Shown here piece after piece: positions 27,710-37,383 of a stretch of 64,000 bases of DNA. The DNA comes from Microbacterium allomyrinae (lineage in GTDB: Bacteria > Actinomycetota > Actinomycetes > Actinomycetales > Microbacteriaceae). The translations under genes were made by a program, and so were the position numbers. The stretch lies in contig NZ_JAGTTN010000001.1 in NCBI RefSeq assembly GCF_020682705.1, positions 496,001 to 560,000 on the forward strand, read 5' to 3'. Below the pieces are notes generated by a model. That model had not been told where the DNA came from and made no database searches. It saw only the letters and a list, made by a program, of their open reading frames with translations. Each line of letters starts with the position of its first letter. Within the stretch, counting starts at the first letter, position 1.

Positions 27710-28936
27710 TTACGCGCGTGCGACGCTCAGTGTCTGTCTGGCGATCTCGAGCTCTTCATCTGTCGGAACGACCAGCACCGTCACGGCCGAGGCGTCCGTC
27801 GAGATGATCCGGATGCCGCGCTCGGTCGCCATGTTGCGCTCGTGATCGATCTCGACGCCGGCAAAGCCGAGGGTCTCGAGAGCGCGCTCGCGCACGTAGG
27901 GCGCGTTCTCGCCGACGCCCGCGGTGAAGGAGATCACGTCGGCGCCGCCGAGCTGCGCGAGATAGGCACCGGCGTAGGCGCGCAGCCGGTGGACGTACAC
28001 GTCGAACGCGAGTCGCGCGCGTTGATCGCCCGCGGCGATCGCGGCGCGGATGTCGCGCAGATCGTTGGATCCGGCGAGACCCACCATGCCGCTGCGCTTG
28101 TTGAGGAAGTCGTCGAGATCGTCGATCGACATGCCCGAGCGGCGCGCGAGGTGGAACAGCACGGCGGGATCGATGTCGCCCGAGCGCGTACCCATGACGA
28201 GCCCCTCGAGCGGGGTGAATCCCATCGACGTCTCGACCGAGCGCCCGCCGTCGATCGCTGTGACGGATGCGCCGTTGCCGAGGTGGAAGACGATCTGCTT
28301 GAGGTCTTCGAGCGGGCGCCCTACGAAGGCCGCCGCCGTCTCGCTCACGAACTTGTGCGAGGTGCCGTGGAAGCCGTACCGGCGGATGCGATGGGCCGCC
28401 GCGACATCGGCGTCGATCGCGTAGGTGAAGACCTCGGGGGCGAGCGTCTGGTGGAACGCGGTGTCGAAGACCGCGACGTGAGGCACGTCCGGGAAGGCTT
28501 TGCGCGCGGCGACGATCCCGGCGAGGTTCGCAGGGTTGTGCAGGGGTGCGAGCACCGAGAGCTCGTCGATGTTGATCTCGACCAGCGGCGTGACGAGCGT
28601 CGGCTCGAAGAACCGCGCACCGCCGTGCACGACCCGGTGCCCGACCGCGATCGGCGGATGATCCTGGAGCGACGGCCCGTCGGAGGCGAACGCGTCGAGC
28701 ATGACCTGGAAGCCGGCGGTGTGATCGGGGATCGGCAGCTCGCGGGTGCGCGTCGCGTCGAGGAAGGTCGCCACCGGACCGTCGCCCTGCGGCGCAAACA
28801 CCGTGTGCTTCGCCTCACCCAGGGGGTCGCCGATCCGCTCCACCAGGCCCGACGCGAGGGTCGCCTCGGTCTCCATGTCGATCAGCTGGTACTTGAACGA
28901 CGACGACCCGCTGTTGATGACGAGCACCGGAGTCAT
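27710..28936 (-). CDS. ackA: Acetate kinase
   Basis: The 408-residue protein carries the acetate kinase signatures: VLVINSGSSSFKYQLID at the start, VAVFDTAFHQTLAPEVFTYA, RRYGFHGTSHKFVS, QIVFHLGNGASVTAIDGG, MGFTPLEGLVMGTRSGDIDP and FTAGVGENAPYVRE. It interconverts acetyl phosphate plus ADP and acetate plus ATP. It lies 158 bp downstream of pta on the same strand, forming the usual overflow and acetate-uptake pair. Confidence 0.97.
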   Translation of the reverse strand: MTPVLVINSGSSSFKYQLIDMETEATLASGLVERIGDPLGEAKHTVFAPQGDGPVATFLDATRTRELPIPDHTAGFQVMLDAFASDGPSLQDHPPIAVGHRVVHGGARFFEPTLVTPLVEINIDELSVLAPLHNPANLAGIVAARKAFPDVPHVAVFDTAFHQTLAPEVFTYAIDADVAAAHRIRRYGFHGTSHKFVSETAAAFVGRPLEDLKQIVFHLGNGASVTAIDGGRSVETSMGFTPLEGLVMGTRSGDIDPAVLFHLARRSGMSIDDLDDFLNKRSGMVGLAGSNDLRDIRAAIAAGDQRARLAFDVYVHRLRAYAGAYLAQLGGADVISFTAGVGENAPYVRERALETLGFAGVEIDHERNMATERGIRIISTDASAVTVLVVPTDEELEIARQTLSVARA

Positions 28937-29094
28937 TCAGCGCCTCCTCTCGGCCCGAAGGCGCATCCGTTGCTCACGATGTTCCGATTTCTCGCCTGCG
29001 GCGTAGGGCTTGCGGACGATCTCGGGACATGAAGGCGAGCGATCGGGACATCGTTGAGGGATGCCGGCGGCAGCGCGACGGGGGCGAGCAACCG

Positions 29095-31230
29095 TCACTC
29101 CCCCTGTGCCTGGATCGCGGTGATCGCGATGGTGTTCACGATGTCATCGACCAGAGCGCCGCGCGAGAGGTCGTTGATGGGCTTGTTGAGTCCCTGCAGC
29201 ACCGGCCCGATCGCCACCGCGCCGGCGGAGCGCTGCACCGCCTTGTAGGTGTTGTTGCCGGTGTTGAGATCGGGGAAGACGAACACCGTCGCGCGGCCCG
29301 CGACCGCGGATCCGGGCATCTTCGCCGCGGCGACGGCGGCGTCGGCAGCCGCGTCGTACTGGATCGGCCCCTCCACGAGCAGTTCCGGAGCCCGCGTGCG
29401 GACCAGTGCCGTGGCATCCCTCACCTTCTCGACATCGGCGCCCGATCCGGATTCGCCCGTCGAATACGACAGCATCGCGATGCGCGGGTCGATGCCGAAC
29501 TGCGCGGCAGTGGCGGCGGAGGAGACCGCGATGTCGGCGAGCTGCTCGCTCGTGGGGTCGGGGATCACCGCGCAGTCGCCGTAGACGAGCACGCGATCGG
29601 CCAGTGCCATGAGGAAGACGCTCGAGACGACCGACACCCCGGGCTTCGTCTTGATGATCTCGAAGGCGGGGCGGATGGTGTGCGCCGTCGTGTGCGCCGC
29701 ACCCGACACCATGCCGTCGGCCAGCCCCAGGTGCACCATGAGCGTGCCGAAGTACGACACGTCGGTCACGGTGTCGGAGGCCTGCGCGTGGGTGACGCCC
29801 TTGTGGGCGCGCAGGCGCGCGTACTCTTCGGCGAAGCGGTGGACGTGCACCGCGTCGAAGGGCGACAGCACCTCGGCGGCCTTGATGTCGATGCCGAGTT
29901 CGATCGCGCGGGCGTGGACCTCGATCGGCTCGGCGAGGATCGTGAGGTCGGCGATGCCGCGCTTGAGCACGGTCGCGGCGGCTCGGAGCACGCGGTCGTC
30001 GTCGCCTTCGGGCAGCACGATGCGCTTACGCTGCGCGCGTGCCCGCTCGATCAGCTGGAACTCGAACATCAGGGGCGTGACCACCGTGGCGCGTGCGACG
30101 CCGAACGCCTCGAGCATCTCGTCGATGTCGACGCTCTGCTCGAACAGCGCGAGGGCGGTGTCGTAGCGGCGCTGCGAGTCTGCGGCGAGCCGGCCCCGCG
30201 CGCTCATGACGCGCACCGCCGTCTCGTAGGTGCCGAGCTCGGTGGTGATGATCGGCACGTTCGAGCCGAGTCCGTCGAGCAGCCGCATGACCGGCTCGGG
30301 CAGCTCGAACCCGCCGTTGAGCACGATGCCCGAGATCGACGGGAAGGTGCCCGACGCGTTCGCGAGGAGCGTCGCGAGAAGCACCTCGGAGCGATCGGCG
30401 GGCACCACGACGACGGCGCCTTCCAGCAGGCGCGGCAGCACGTTCACCATCGACATGCCCGCCACCACGACGGCGAGCGCTTCGCGCGTCAGGCGGTCGG
30501 GGTCGCCGGCGAGCAGTGCACCGTCGACGGCGCGCATGATCCCGCGGATCGACGGGGCGACCAGGTAGCGGTCCTCGGGGATCGCCCAGACCGGCACATC
30601 CGACATGTCGAGCGGGGTGGATGCGTCGATCGAGCCGCGGATGGCGGCGATGGTCTCATCGGTGCGCACCGGGTCGGCGCGGTTCGCGATGACGGCGAAC
30701 AGCTTCGCCCGGCCGTGCGCGAGCTCGGCGAGCGCGAGGTCGGCGATCTGCCCCATCTCGGCAGGTGTGCGCGCGAACGACGAGCCGAGCTGCTCGGGCA
30801 CAGTCTGCCCTTGCGCCGACCGGCCGCCGAGCACGAGCAGAACCGGGGCGCCGAGGTTCGCCGCGATGCGCGCGTTGTATGCGAGCTCGGCGGGACTGCC
30901 GACGTCGGTGTAGTCGCTGCCGACGATGACGACGGCGTCGCATTGGGCTTCGACGGCCTTGTAGCGTTCGACGATGCTCGCGAGTGCGGCATCCGGATCG
31001 TGCCTCACCTCGTCGTAGGTGACGCCGATGCACTCGTCGTAGGCGAGATCGACGCCGTCGTGGTCGAGCAGCATCTCGAGAACGTAGTCGCGCTCGATGG
31101 TCGAGCGGGCGATCGCCCGGAAGACACCGACCCGCGGAGTCGCGTGACTGAGGGCGTCCAGGACGCCGAGCGCGACCGTGGACTTGCCCGAATGACCTTC
31201 GGCCGACGTGATGTAGATGCTCTGCGCCAC
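29095..31230 (-). CDS. pta: Phosphate acetyltransferase (long form)
   Basis: The 711-residue protein is the long Pta. An N-terminal P-loop domain (YITSAEGHSGKSTVALGVLD) comes first. A DRTGG linker domain follows (MSMVNVLPRLLEGAVVVVPA). The C-terminal phosphotransacetylase domain starts near residue 380 (RIVLPEGDDDRVL) and includes LADGMVSGAAHTTAHTIRPA and FVFPDLNTGNNTYKAVQRSA. It makes acetyl phosphate from acetyl-CoA and supplies AckA. No terminator is obvious behind it. Confidence 0.96.
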   Translation of the reverse strand: MAQSIYITSAEGHSGKSTVALGVLDALSHATPRVGVFRAIARSTIERDYVLEMLLDHDGVDLAYDECIGVTYDEVRHDPDAALASIVERYKAVEAQCDAVVIVGSDYTDVGSPAELAYNARIAANLGAPVLLVLGGRSAQGQTVPEQLGSSFARTPAEMGQIADLALAELAHGRAKLFAVIANRADPVRTDETIAAIRGSIDASTPLDMSDVPVWAIPEDRYLVAPSIRGIMRAVDGALLAGDPDRLTREALAVVVAGMSMVNVLPRLLEGAVVVVPADRSEVLLATLLANASGTFPSISGIVLNGGFELPEPVMRLLDGLGSNVPIITTELGTYETAVRVMSARGRLAADSQRRYDTALALFEQSVDIDEMLEAFGVARATVVTPLMFEFQLIERARAQRKRIVLPEGDDDRVLRAAATVLKRGIADLTILAEPIEVHARAIELGIDIKAAEVLSPFDAVHVHRFAEEYARLRAHKGVTHAQASDTVTDVSYFGTLMVHLGLADGMVSGAAHTTAHTIRPAFEIIKTKPGVSVVSSVFLMALADRVLVYGDCAVIPDPTSEQLADIAVSSAATAAQFGIDPRIAMLSYSTGESGSGADVEKVRDATALVRTRAPELLVEGPIQYDAAADAAVAAAKMPGSAVAGRATVFVFPDLNTGNNTYKAVQRSAGAVAIGPVLQGLNKPINDLSRGALVDDIVNTIAITAIQAQGE

Positions 31231-31335
31231 GCGTCCAGCCTACGGGCGCGACCCTGTCAGCATGCTGCGCGCACCGGGAGCCGGTGCGGTGACCGGTCCG
31301 GCGGGATCGGCGAGGGGATTGGGTAGGCTCCGCGC

Positions 31336-32013
31336 ATGAGCGAATCCGTGCCGCGCCCCGGCGTCGACGTGCCCGATCATCGAGGCCGCACGGGGCTCGA
31401 CCGCACGGGGCTCGACCTCGCGCGCAACCCGCAGGTGCGTGTGACCGATGTCGAACTGCTCGCCGCGGGGTGGCATGTGCTGCGGCGCACGACGCTGGAG
31501 TACCGCGGTCCGTCCGGCGAGTGGGAGACGCAGCAGCGCGAGACCTACGACCGCGGCAACGGCGCAACCGTGCTGCTGTACGACCCGGAGCGTCGGACGG
31601 TGCTGCTCACCCGGCAGTTCCGCTACCCCGTCTATGTCAACGATCACCCCGACGGGATGCTCATCGAGACCGCCGCGGGACTGCTCGACGACGATGATCC
31701 GACGACGGCGATCCGGCGCGAGGCGGCCGAGGAGACCGGTGTCGAGGTCGGCGATCTGGAACACGTGTGGGACGTGTACATGAGCCCGGGGTCGGTGACC
31801 GAGCGCATCCACTTCTTCGCGGCGCCGTACGACGGATCGTCCCGCAGCGGCGATCGCGGCGGCCTGGAGGAGGAGGGCGAGCACATCGAGCTGCTCGAAC
31901 CCGGGATCGATGAGGCGCTGGCGATGATCCGCGACGGTCGCATCCAGGATGCGAAGACCATCATGCTGCTGCAGTGGTCTGTGCTGGAGGGCCCCTTCGC
32001 CCGGAAAGATTAA
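31336..32013 (+). CDS. NUDIX hydrolase (NudK/ADP-sugar type)
   Basis: The 225-residue protein has a NUDIX box AGLLDDDDPTTAIRREAAEE followed by TGVEV, with the metal-binding REAAEE glutamates. RQFRYPVY upstream and YMSPGSVTERIHFFAAPYD downstream are the substrate-loop features of GDP-mannose/ADP-sugar pyrophosphatases. The N-terminal 40 residues are unusual and polar. It likely hydrolyses a nucleotide sugar in the cytosol. Its stop codon abuts the 3' end of the SRP RNA on the other strand. Confidence 0.88.
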   Translation: MSESVPRPGVDVPDHRGRTGLDRTGLDLARNPQVRVTDVELLAAGWHVLRRTTLEYRGPSGEWETQQRETYDRGNGATVLLYDPERRTVLLTRQFRYPVYVNDHPDGMLIETAAGLLDDDDPTTAIRREAAEETGVEVGDLEHVWDVYMSPGSVTERIHFFAAPYDGSSRSGDRGGLEEEGEHIELLEPGIDEALAMIRDGRIQDAKTIMLLQWSVLEGPFARKD

Positions 32014-32100
32014 GACTCTCCGCGAACCCGGCAGAGCCTGGTTACCCTTGCTACGTTTCCGTCCTGGGGGAATTGGCCTGGATGCCGCCTCGCGGAGAGC
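32014..32100 (-). ncRNA. ffs: Small SRP RNA (4.5S RNA)
   Basis: Read on the minus strand, the ends GCTCTCCGCGA and TCGCGGAGAGTC pair as a long closing stem. The tip holds CCAGGACGGAAACGTAGCAA and GGGTAACC, the SRP54-binding domain with the conserved GGAA tetraloop and A-rich asymmetric loop. The rest (GGCCAATTCCCCC) forms the internal helix. Size and form fit the bacterial small SRP RNA. The ends are estimated from pairing. A -10-like TAGACT lies about a dozen bases upstream, at about 32109-32114. Confidence 0.87.
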
Positions 32101-32281
32101 TGAAACCAGTCTAACCCGGTTCGACCAGGCCTCGTGCCGCGGGTGCCGGCCGCGGCATCCAGGGTTCTCCCAGTACCCGAGCCATCGTCACGGGCGTTCT
32201 TCGCGATTAGGATCAACGCGTGGGCGAGGGAGCCCGCGCTCACCGCCGACCCGCCGTCCGAGGCGGAACTGGAGGCCTGCG

Positions 32282-33334
<1,053 letters not shown>

Positions 33335-33341
33335 GCAGACG

Positions 33342-34589
33342 ATGAGACGCGTGTGGCCGTTGACCGTCCGGGGAACGGGCGCGCTCGTCCTCGCGATCGC
33401 GTGCTTCGTCGTCGCGAACGAGGCCGGCATCGTGGAGCTGATGTACTTCGGCTTCCTGCTGCTCGCCGTCATCGCCGCCAGCGTCGGCTGTCTCTACGTC
33501 GGACGTCGCCGCGACGTGGTGACGCGTTCGCTCGTCCCCGATGTGGCATCGGTCGGTCGCGAGACGCACGTCTCGGTCCGGGTCGGCGTGCGCACCGTCA
33601 TTCCGACACCGCCCGGAACCTGGCGCGACACGCTGCCCAAAGGGCTGCGCGGCAAGGCCACGGGCGCCTTCCCGGCCCTCGGATCGGGCCTGCGCGGCAG
33701 CGAACGTTCCGTCGACCTCGTCTACACCGTCACCGGCGTGCGTCGAGGGGTGCACCCGCTCGGGCCGTTGACCGTCCGCTCCACCGACCCTTTCGGGATC
33801 GCCCGGCGCACCCTCGTGTTCGGGGAGCGCACCCCGGTCACCGTCGCGCCCGCTGTCGTCGACCTGTCTCCGCTCGTCGACTACGCCGGTGCCACCGGCG
33901 GAACGCTGCACACGACGACGAACCAGCTCGGCCAGGGCGCCGACAATCTCGTGGCGCGCCCGTATGCGCCGGGCGACTCGATGCGCCGCATCCACTGGCG
34001 CGCGACCGCGCACCGCGACACGCTGATGGTGCGTCAGGAGGAGCAGGAGTCCACGCCCGAGGCGACGGTCGTGCTCGATCGGGGGGCGCTGCGCTGGTCG
34101 ATCGACGCCCTTCACGCGCCGGGCGCCGATCCGGGTTTCGAGGCGGGCGTATCGGCGTGCGTGTCGGCTGTCGCGCGGCTGGTGCACGACGGATACGCGG
34201 TCGAGGTCCTCGACAGCGACGGGACCGTGCTGGTCGAGCGCATCGAGGGCGGCGACATGACCGAGGTCGAGGCGATGCTCGCGCATTTCGCGACCGTCAC
34301 CGCACGGCGCGACGATCATCTGCCGGGCCTCCCCCGCCTGTTCGCGGGGGTGTCAACCGGGCCGATCGTGCTCGTCGTCGGACGCTTCGACCCGCCCGAC
34401 GCCGACATCGTCGGGCCGGTCGCGCATCACAGCACGCTGCCTCTCATCCTCGCCGTCGGCCCTGTCGGCGACGCCTTCGAGCGGGCGGCCGATCACGGCT
34501 GGCACGTGGCCGTGATCGATCCCGACGGCGATCTCGCGATCTCGTGGGCCAACGCCGTCGGCCGGGGGACGCATCATGTCCTCAACTGA
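33342..34589 (+). CDS. DUF58 domain membrane-associated protein
   Basis: The 415-residue protein starts with two hydrophobic helices (about residues 10-55), then a beta-rich region and the DUF58 core: ARPYAPGDSMRRIHWRATAH followed by RDTLMVRQEE. DUF58 domains resemble VWA folds and work with MoxR ATPases. The C-terminal third is less conserved and keeps an alternating hydrophobic pattern. It overlaps the next gene by 14 bases, indicating coupling. No enzymatic activity is known for the family. Confidence 0.9.
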   Translation: MRRVWPLTVRGTGALVLAIACFVVANEAGIVELMYFGFLLLAVIAASVGCLYVGRRRDVVTRSLVPDVASVGRETHVSVRVGVRTVIPTPPGTWRDTLPKGLRGKATGAFPALGSGLRGSERSVDLVYTVTGVRRGVHPLGPLTVRSTDPFGIARRTLVFGERTPVTVAPAVVDLSPLVDYAGATGGTLHTTTNQLGQGADNLVARPYAPGDSMRRIHWRATAHRDTLMVRQEEQESTPEATVVLDRGALRWSIDALHAPGADPGFEAGVSACVSAVARLVHDGYAVEVLDSDGTVLVERIEGGDMTEVEAMLAHFATVTARRDDHLPGLPRLFAGVSTGPIVLVVGRFDPPDADIVGPVAHHSTLPLILAVGPVGDAFERAADHGWHVAVIDPDGDLAISWANAVGRGTHHVLN

Positions 34590-36858
34590 CGCAGCGGCGA
34601 CCCCCGACACCGCCAGACGCGGCGGCGAGTGGCTGCTGGCGGCGGCCATCCTCTCGGCGCTGCTCGCCGCTCTCCTGCCGGTCGCGCGGGTCGTGGAGTC
34701 CAACGCGTGGCTCGTCGGCGCGCTTCTGCTGTCGGTGCTGGTCCTCGCCGCCGGCTACAACGCCCGCCGGTACCATCTGCCCGCCATCGCGGTGACACTC
34801 ATCGAAGCCGCCGTGTGGGCGGTGTTCATGACGCTCGTCTTCCTGCGAGACACCGCGATCCTCTGGATCATCCCGACGCTCGACACGTTCCGCGCGGTGC
34901 CTCAGCTGGTGGAGACGGCCATGGAGGAGATCGTCCTCGGCGCGGCTCCGCTCGAGGCCACCCTCTCCGTCGCGTTCGTCGTGGTCGGGGCGATGGGGCT
35001 GCTCACGATCATCATCGACCACGTCGTCGTCACAGCCCGGATGCCGCTCCTCGCCGCAGTCGGGATCGTCGCGGTGTCGCTCATCCCCTCCATCGCCGTG
35101 CCCGGCGACGTGGATCTGATCGGGTTCGTGTTCCTCGCGGTCACGATCCTGTTCGTCATCCGTGCCGAGACGCGCTCGCGCGAGAAGCCGCTGGAGCAAG
35201 AGGCGGAGCGCAGCGCCGGCGTTCCGGCGACGGCCGTCGGGATCGGGGCGATCGCGATCGTCGTCGCGCTCGTCGCGACGCCGCTGCTCCCCCAGCCCAC
35301 GCTGCGGGCCGGGGCGGGGCTCGGAACCGGTCCCGGGATCGACGCGACACTTCAGCTGGGCGACGATCTGCGACGCCCGCAGGAGGTCGAGGTGCTGCGT
35401 CTGCGCACCGATTCGGCGAACGTGCCGTACCTGCGCGCGACGACGCTCACCCGATTCGAGGGCGGCGTGTGGGAGCCCGACCGCGTGCGCACCGTGCCCC
35501 TGGCGAGCGAGCTCGCGCTCGGCGAGGTCTCGGTGGATCCCGACATCCGCGTCACCGAATACACCACCGACGTCGAGGTGCTCTACCTCGAATCGGTCTG
35601 GGCGCCCATCCCCTACCCCGCCGTCACGGTCACCGGGCTGGAGGGCGACTGGGGCGCCGTGCCGTACAACCGCACGGTGGTAGCGCAGTCCGGTTCGACG
35701 CAGGGGCAGTCCTACGAGGTGGTCGCGAATCAGCCGCGCCCGACGCTGGAGCAGATCCGCGCGCTGTCGGCCGGAGGCGAGCAGGTTCGCGACGAGACCA
35801 CCGAGCTTCCCACCGATACTCCGCCGATCATCGCGCAGCTCGCCGCCGAGGTGACCGCCGAGGCCACGAACGACTACGACCGTCTGACCGCGCTGCAGCG
35901 GTGGTTCCGCGGCAGCGAGTTCAGCTATTCGCTGGATGCGCCGGTAGAGGACGGCTTCGACGGGAGCGGGGCCGAGGCGGTCGCTCAGTTCCTCGAGCAG
36001 CGCGAAGGCTACTGCGTGCATTTCGCATCGGCGTTCGCCTTGATGGCTCGCACGCTCAGCATGCCGTCGCGCGTCGTGGTGGGCTACCTGCCGGGGCAGC
36101 CCACGAACGACGCGATCGGCGCGGAACCGGTGTACTCCGTCACCAGCTCGCAGCTGCACGCCTGGCCCGAGGTGTACTTCGGCGGACTCGGGTGGATCGC
36201 GTTCGAGCCGACATCGGGACTCGGCGTGCCCACGTCGTTCTCGCCCGCGGCAGCGCTTCCGGGCCAGAGCGGAGAACCCGGTGAATCGGCTCCCGCCGCC
36301 TCGCCGTCCGCCACTGCGCCGACCGGCGTCGATGAGACGGATCCCGAACAGCAGCGCGGCGGGACCGCCGCCGGCGCGGCGGGCACCGCCGTCGATCCGG
36401 TGCCTCTCGTCGCGGTCGCCGTGGTCGTCGTCATCGTGCTCGCGCTGCCGTTCCTGGTGCGCGAGCTGCGCCGACGTCAGCTCGATATCGCCGCGCGTCG
36501 CGGCGACGCCGCGGCGGCGTGGCAGACGGTGCAGGATGCCGCGATCGACCTGGGCATATCGGTACCGGCCAGCGAGACGCCTCGCGCCTTCGCCCAGCGC
36601 CTGATCGTGGAGCACGGCGTGCCCGCGAGTGAGATCAACGTCGTGCTGATCGCGATCGAGCGTGTGAGCTACTCCCGAGCCGGCACGCGCTCGTACTGGA
36701 TCGGGGATGCCGCAGCCGACGCCGCCGCAGCCGTGCGGGTCTCGCTGCTCGCCGCGACGCCGCCGGCGCGGCGCATCCTCGCGCTGCTCGCGCCTCGCTC
36801 GCTCGTGATCCGTCCGGGCAGCGTGTACGCCGCCGGGGCGCCCGTGCGGGCGAGGTAG
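34576..36858 (+). CDS. TgpA-like membrane transglutaminase
   Basis: The 760-residue protein has about six N-terminal membrane helices (residues 10-225), then a periplasmic-type region with the transglutaminase core. The catalytic cysteine lies in REGYCVHFASAFALMART (about residue 480) and the histidine in SQLHAWPEVYFGGLGW (about residue 527). Another helix follows near residues 615-635 (VAVAVVVVIVLALPFLV), then a cytosolic DUF4129-like tail. The layout is that of Pseudomonas TgpA and its actinobacterial relatives. It ends the moxR-DUF58-TgpA operon. Confidence 0.92.
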   Translation: MSSTDAAATPDTARRGGEWLLAAAILSALLAALLPVARVVESNAWLVGALLLSVLVLAAGYNARRYHLPAIAVTLIEAAVWAVFMTLVFLRDTAILWIIPTLDTFRAVPQLVETAMEEIVLGAAPLEATLSVAFVVVGAMGLLTIIIDHVVVTARMPLLAAVGIVAVSLIPSIAVPGDVDLIGFVFLAVTILFVIRAETRSREKPLEQEAERSAGVPATAVGIGAIAIVVALVATPLLPQPTLRAGAGLGTGPGIDATLQLGDDLRRPQEVEVLRLRTDSANVPYLRATTLTRFEGGVWEPDRVRTVPLASELALGEVSVDPDIRVTEYTTDVEVLYLESVWAPIPYPAVTVTGLEGDWGAVPYNRTVVAQSGSTQGQSYEVVANQPRPTLEQIRALSAGGEQVRDETTELPTDTPPIIAQLAAEVTAEATNDYDRLTALQRWFRGSEFSYSLDAPVEDGFDGSGAEAVAQFLEQREGYCVHFASAFALMARTLSMPSRVVVGYLPGQPTNDAIGAEPVYSVTSSQLHAWPEVYFGGLGWIAFEPTSGLGVPTSFSPAAALPGQSGEPGESAPAASPSATAPTGVDETDPEQQRGGTAAGAAGTAVDPVPLVAVAVVVVIVLALPFLVRELRRRQLDIAARRGDAAAAWQTVQDAAIDLGISVPASETPRAFAQRLIVEHGVPASEINVVLIAIERVSYSRAGTRSYWIGDAAADAAAAVRVSLLAATPPARRILALLAPRSLVIRPGSVYAAGAPVRAR

Positions 36859-36899
36859 CGGCGTCAGGGTAAGATGGTCGCTGGCCCTCCGGGGCTGCT

Positions 36900-36987
36900 G
36901 GAGGATTCGCCTAGTGGCCTATGGCGCACGCTTGGAAAGCGTGTTGAGTGAAAGCTCTCAGGGGTTCGAATCCCCTATCCTCCGCCA
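36900..36987 (+). tRNA. tRNA-Ser (anticodon GGA), integration site of the island
   Basis: Acceptor strands GGAGGAT (36900-36906) and ATCCTCC (36977-36983) pair. The anticodon arm reads CACGCTTGGAAAGCGTG with anticodon GGA, and a long variable arm (TTGAGTGAAAGCTCTCA) marks a class II tRNA. G is the discriminator and CCA is encoded. The 3' half is duplicated at 52,738. A -10-like TAAGAT lies about 25 bp upstream. Confidence 0.96.
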
Positions 36988-36994
36988 CTCCGAT
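36964..36994. repeat. attL, 31-bp direct repeat
   Basis: It begins with GTTCGAATCCCC in the T-arm of tRNA-Ser and runs ten bases past the discriminator. It is identical to 52738-52768. Insertion here leaves the tRNA gene complete. Confidence 0.93.
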
Positions 36995-37033
36995 CCCAGT
37001 GTTTACAAGGGATCGCGACCCGATTTTTTTCCC

Positions 37034-37056
37034 GTGGCACAGTTGGTGGCACAGTT
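37034..37056. repeat. Left pair of GTGGCACAGTT repeats, probable integrase arm sites
   Basis: GTGGCACAGTT occurs at 37034-37044 and 37046-37056, one base apart, 40 bp inside attL. The same doubled word occurs at 52599-52620 near attR. Paired direct repeats on both sides of the crossover are typical arm-type integrase sites. The rest of the 36,988-37,383 gap has no gene I can support; CACTCCG at about 37313 and CGGAGTG at about 37348 could form a hairpin behind the integrase gene. Confidence 0.75.
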
Positions 37057-37383
37057 AACGCCGATTTCGGGCTTCGGAAGCCGCCGATTTCCCGCGGATC
37101 GACTCAGCTCTGACATGAGCCCGTCACGACGTGGCGTAGTCATGTCACATCTGGCGCTGGCGGGTTTCGGACACGAGTTCCGGCGAAGTGGGCCATCCCT
37201 CCGACAGCGAGATGGTAGCGAGCGGCCGCCGCTCCGTTCCCTCAGATCGCTATTTGCAGACTCCGCTCTCCGCTGCGCTCCGAGCTGCGCTTAGCAACCG
37301 CTCACATCGGGCACTCCGCCGCGCCCGCTCGCTTATTCGCTGATTGTCGGAGTGAGGGCGAGCACCGAGGCAGTGGTGAGTGA

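Noticed and set aside
29029..31326. 765-codon open frame opposite pta
   Set aside because: Same antisense effect; the pta frame has full-length family motifs.
36914..37294. 126-codon frame over tRNA-Ser and the island's left end
   Set aside because: It overlaps the tRNA and attL and has no family or start signal.
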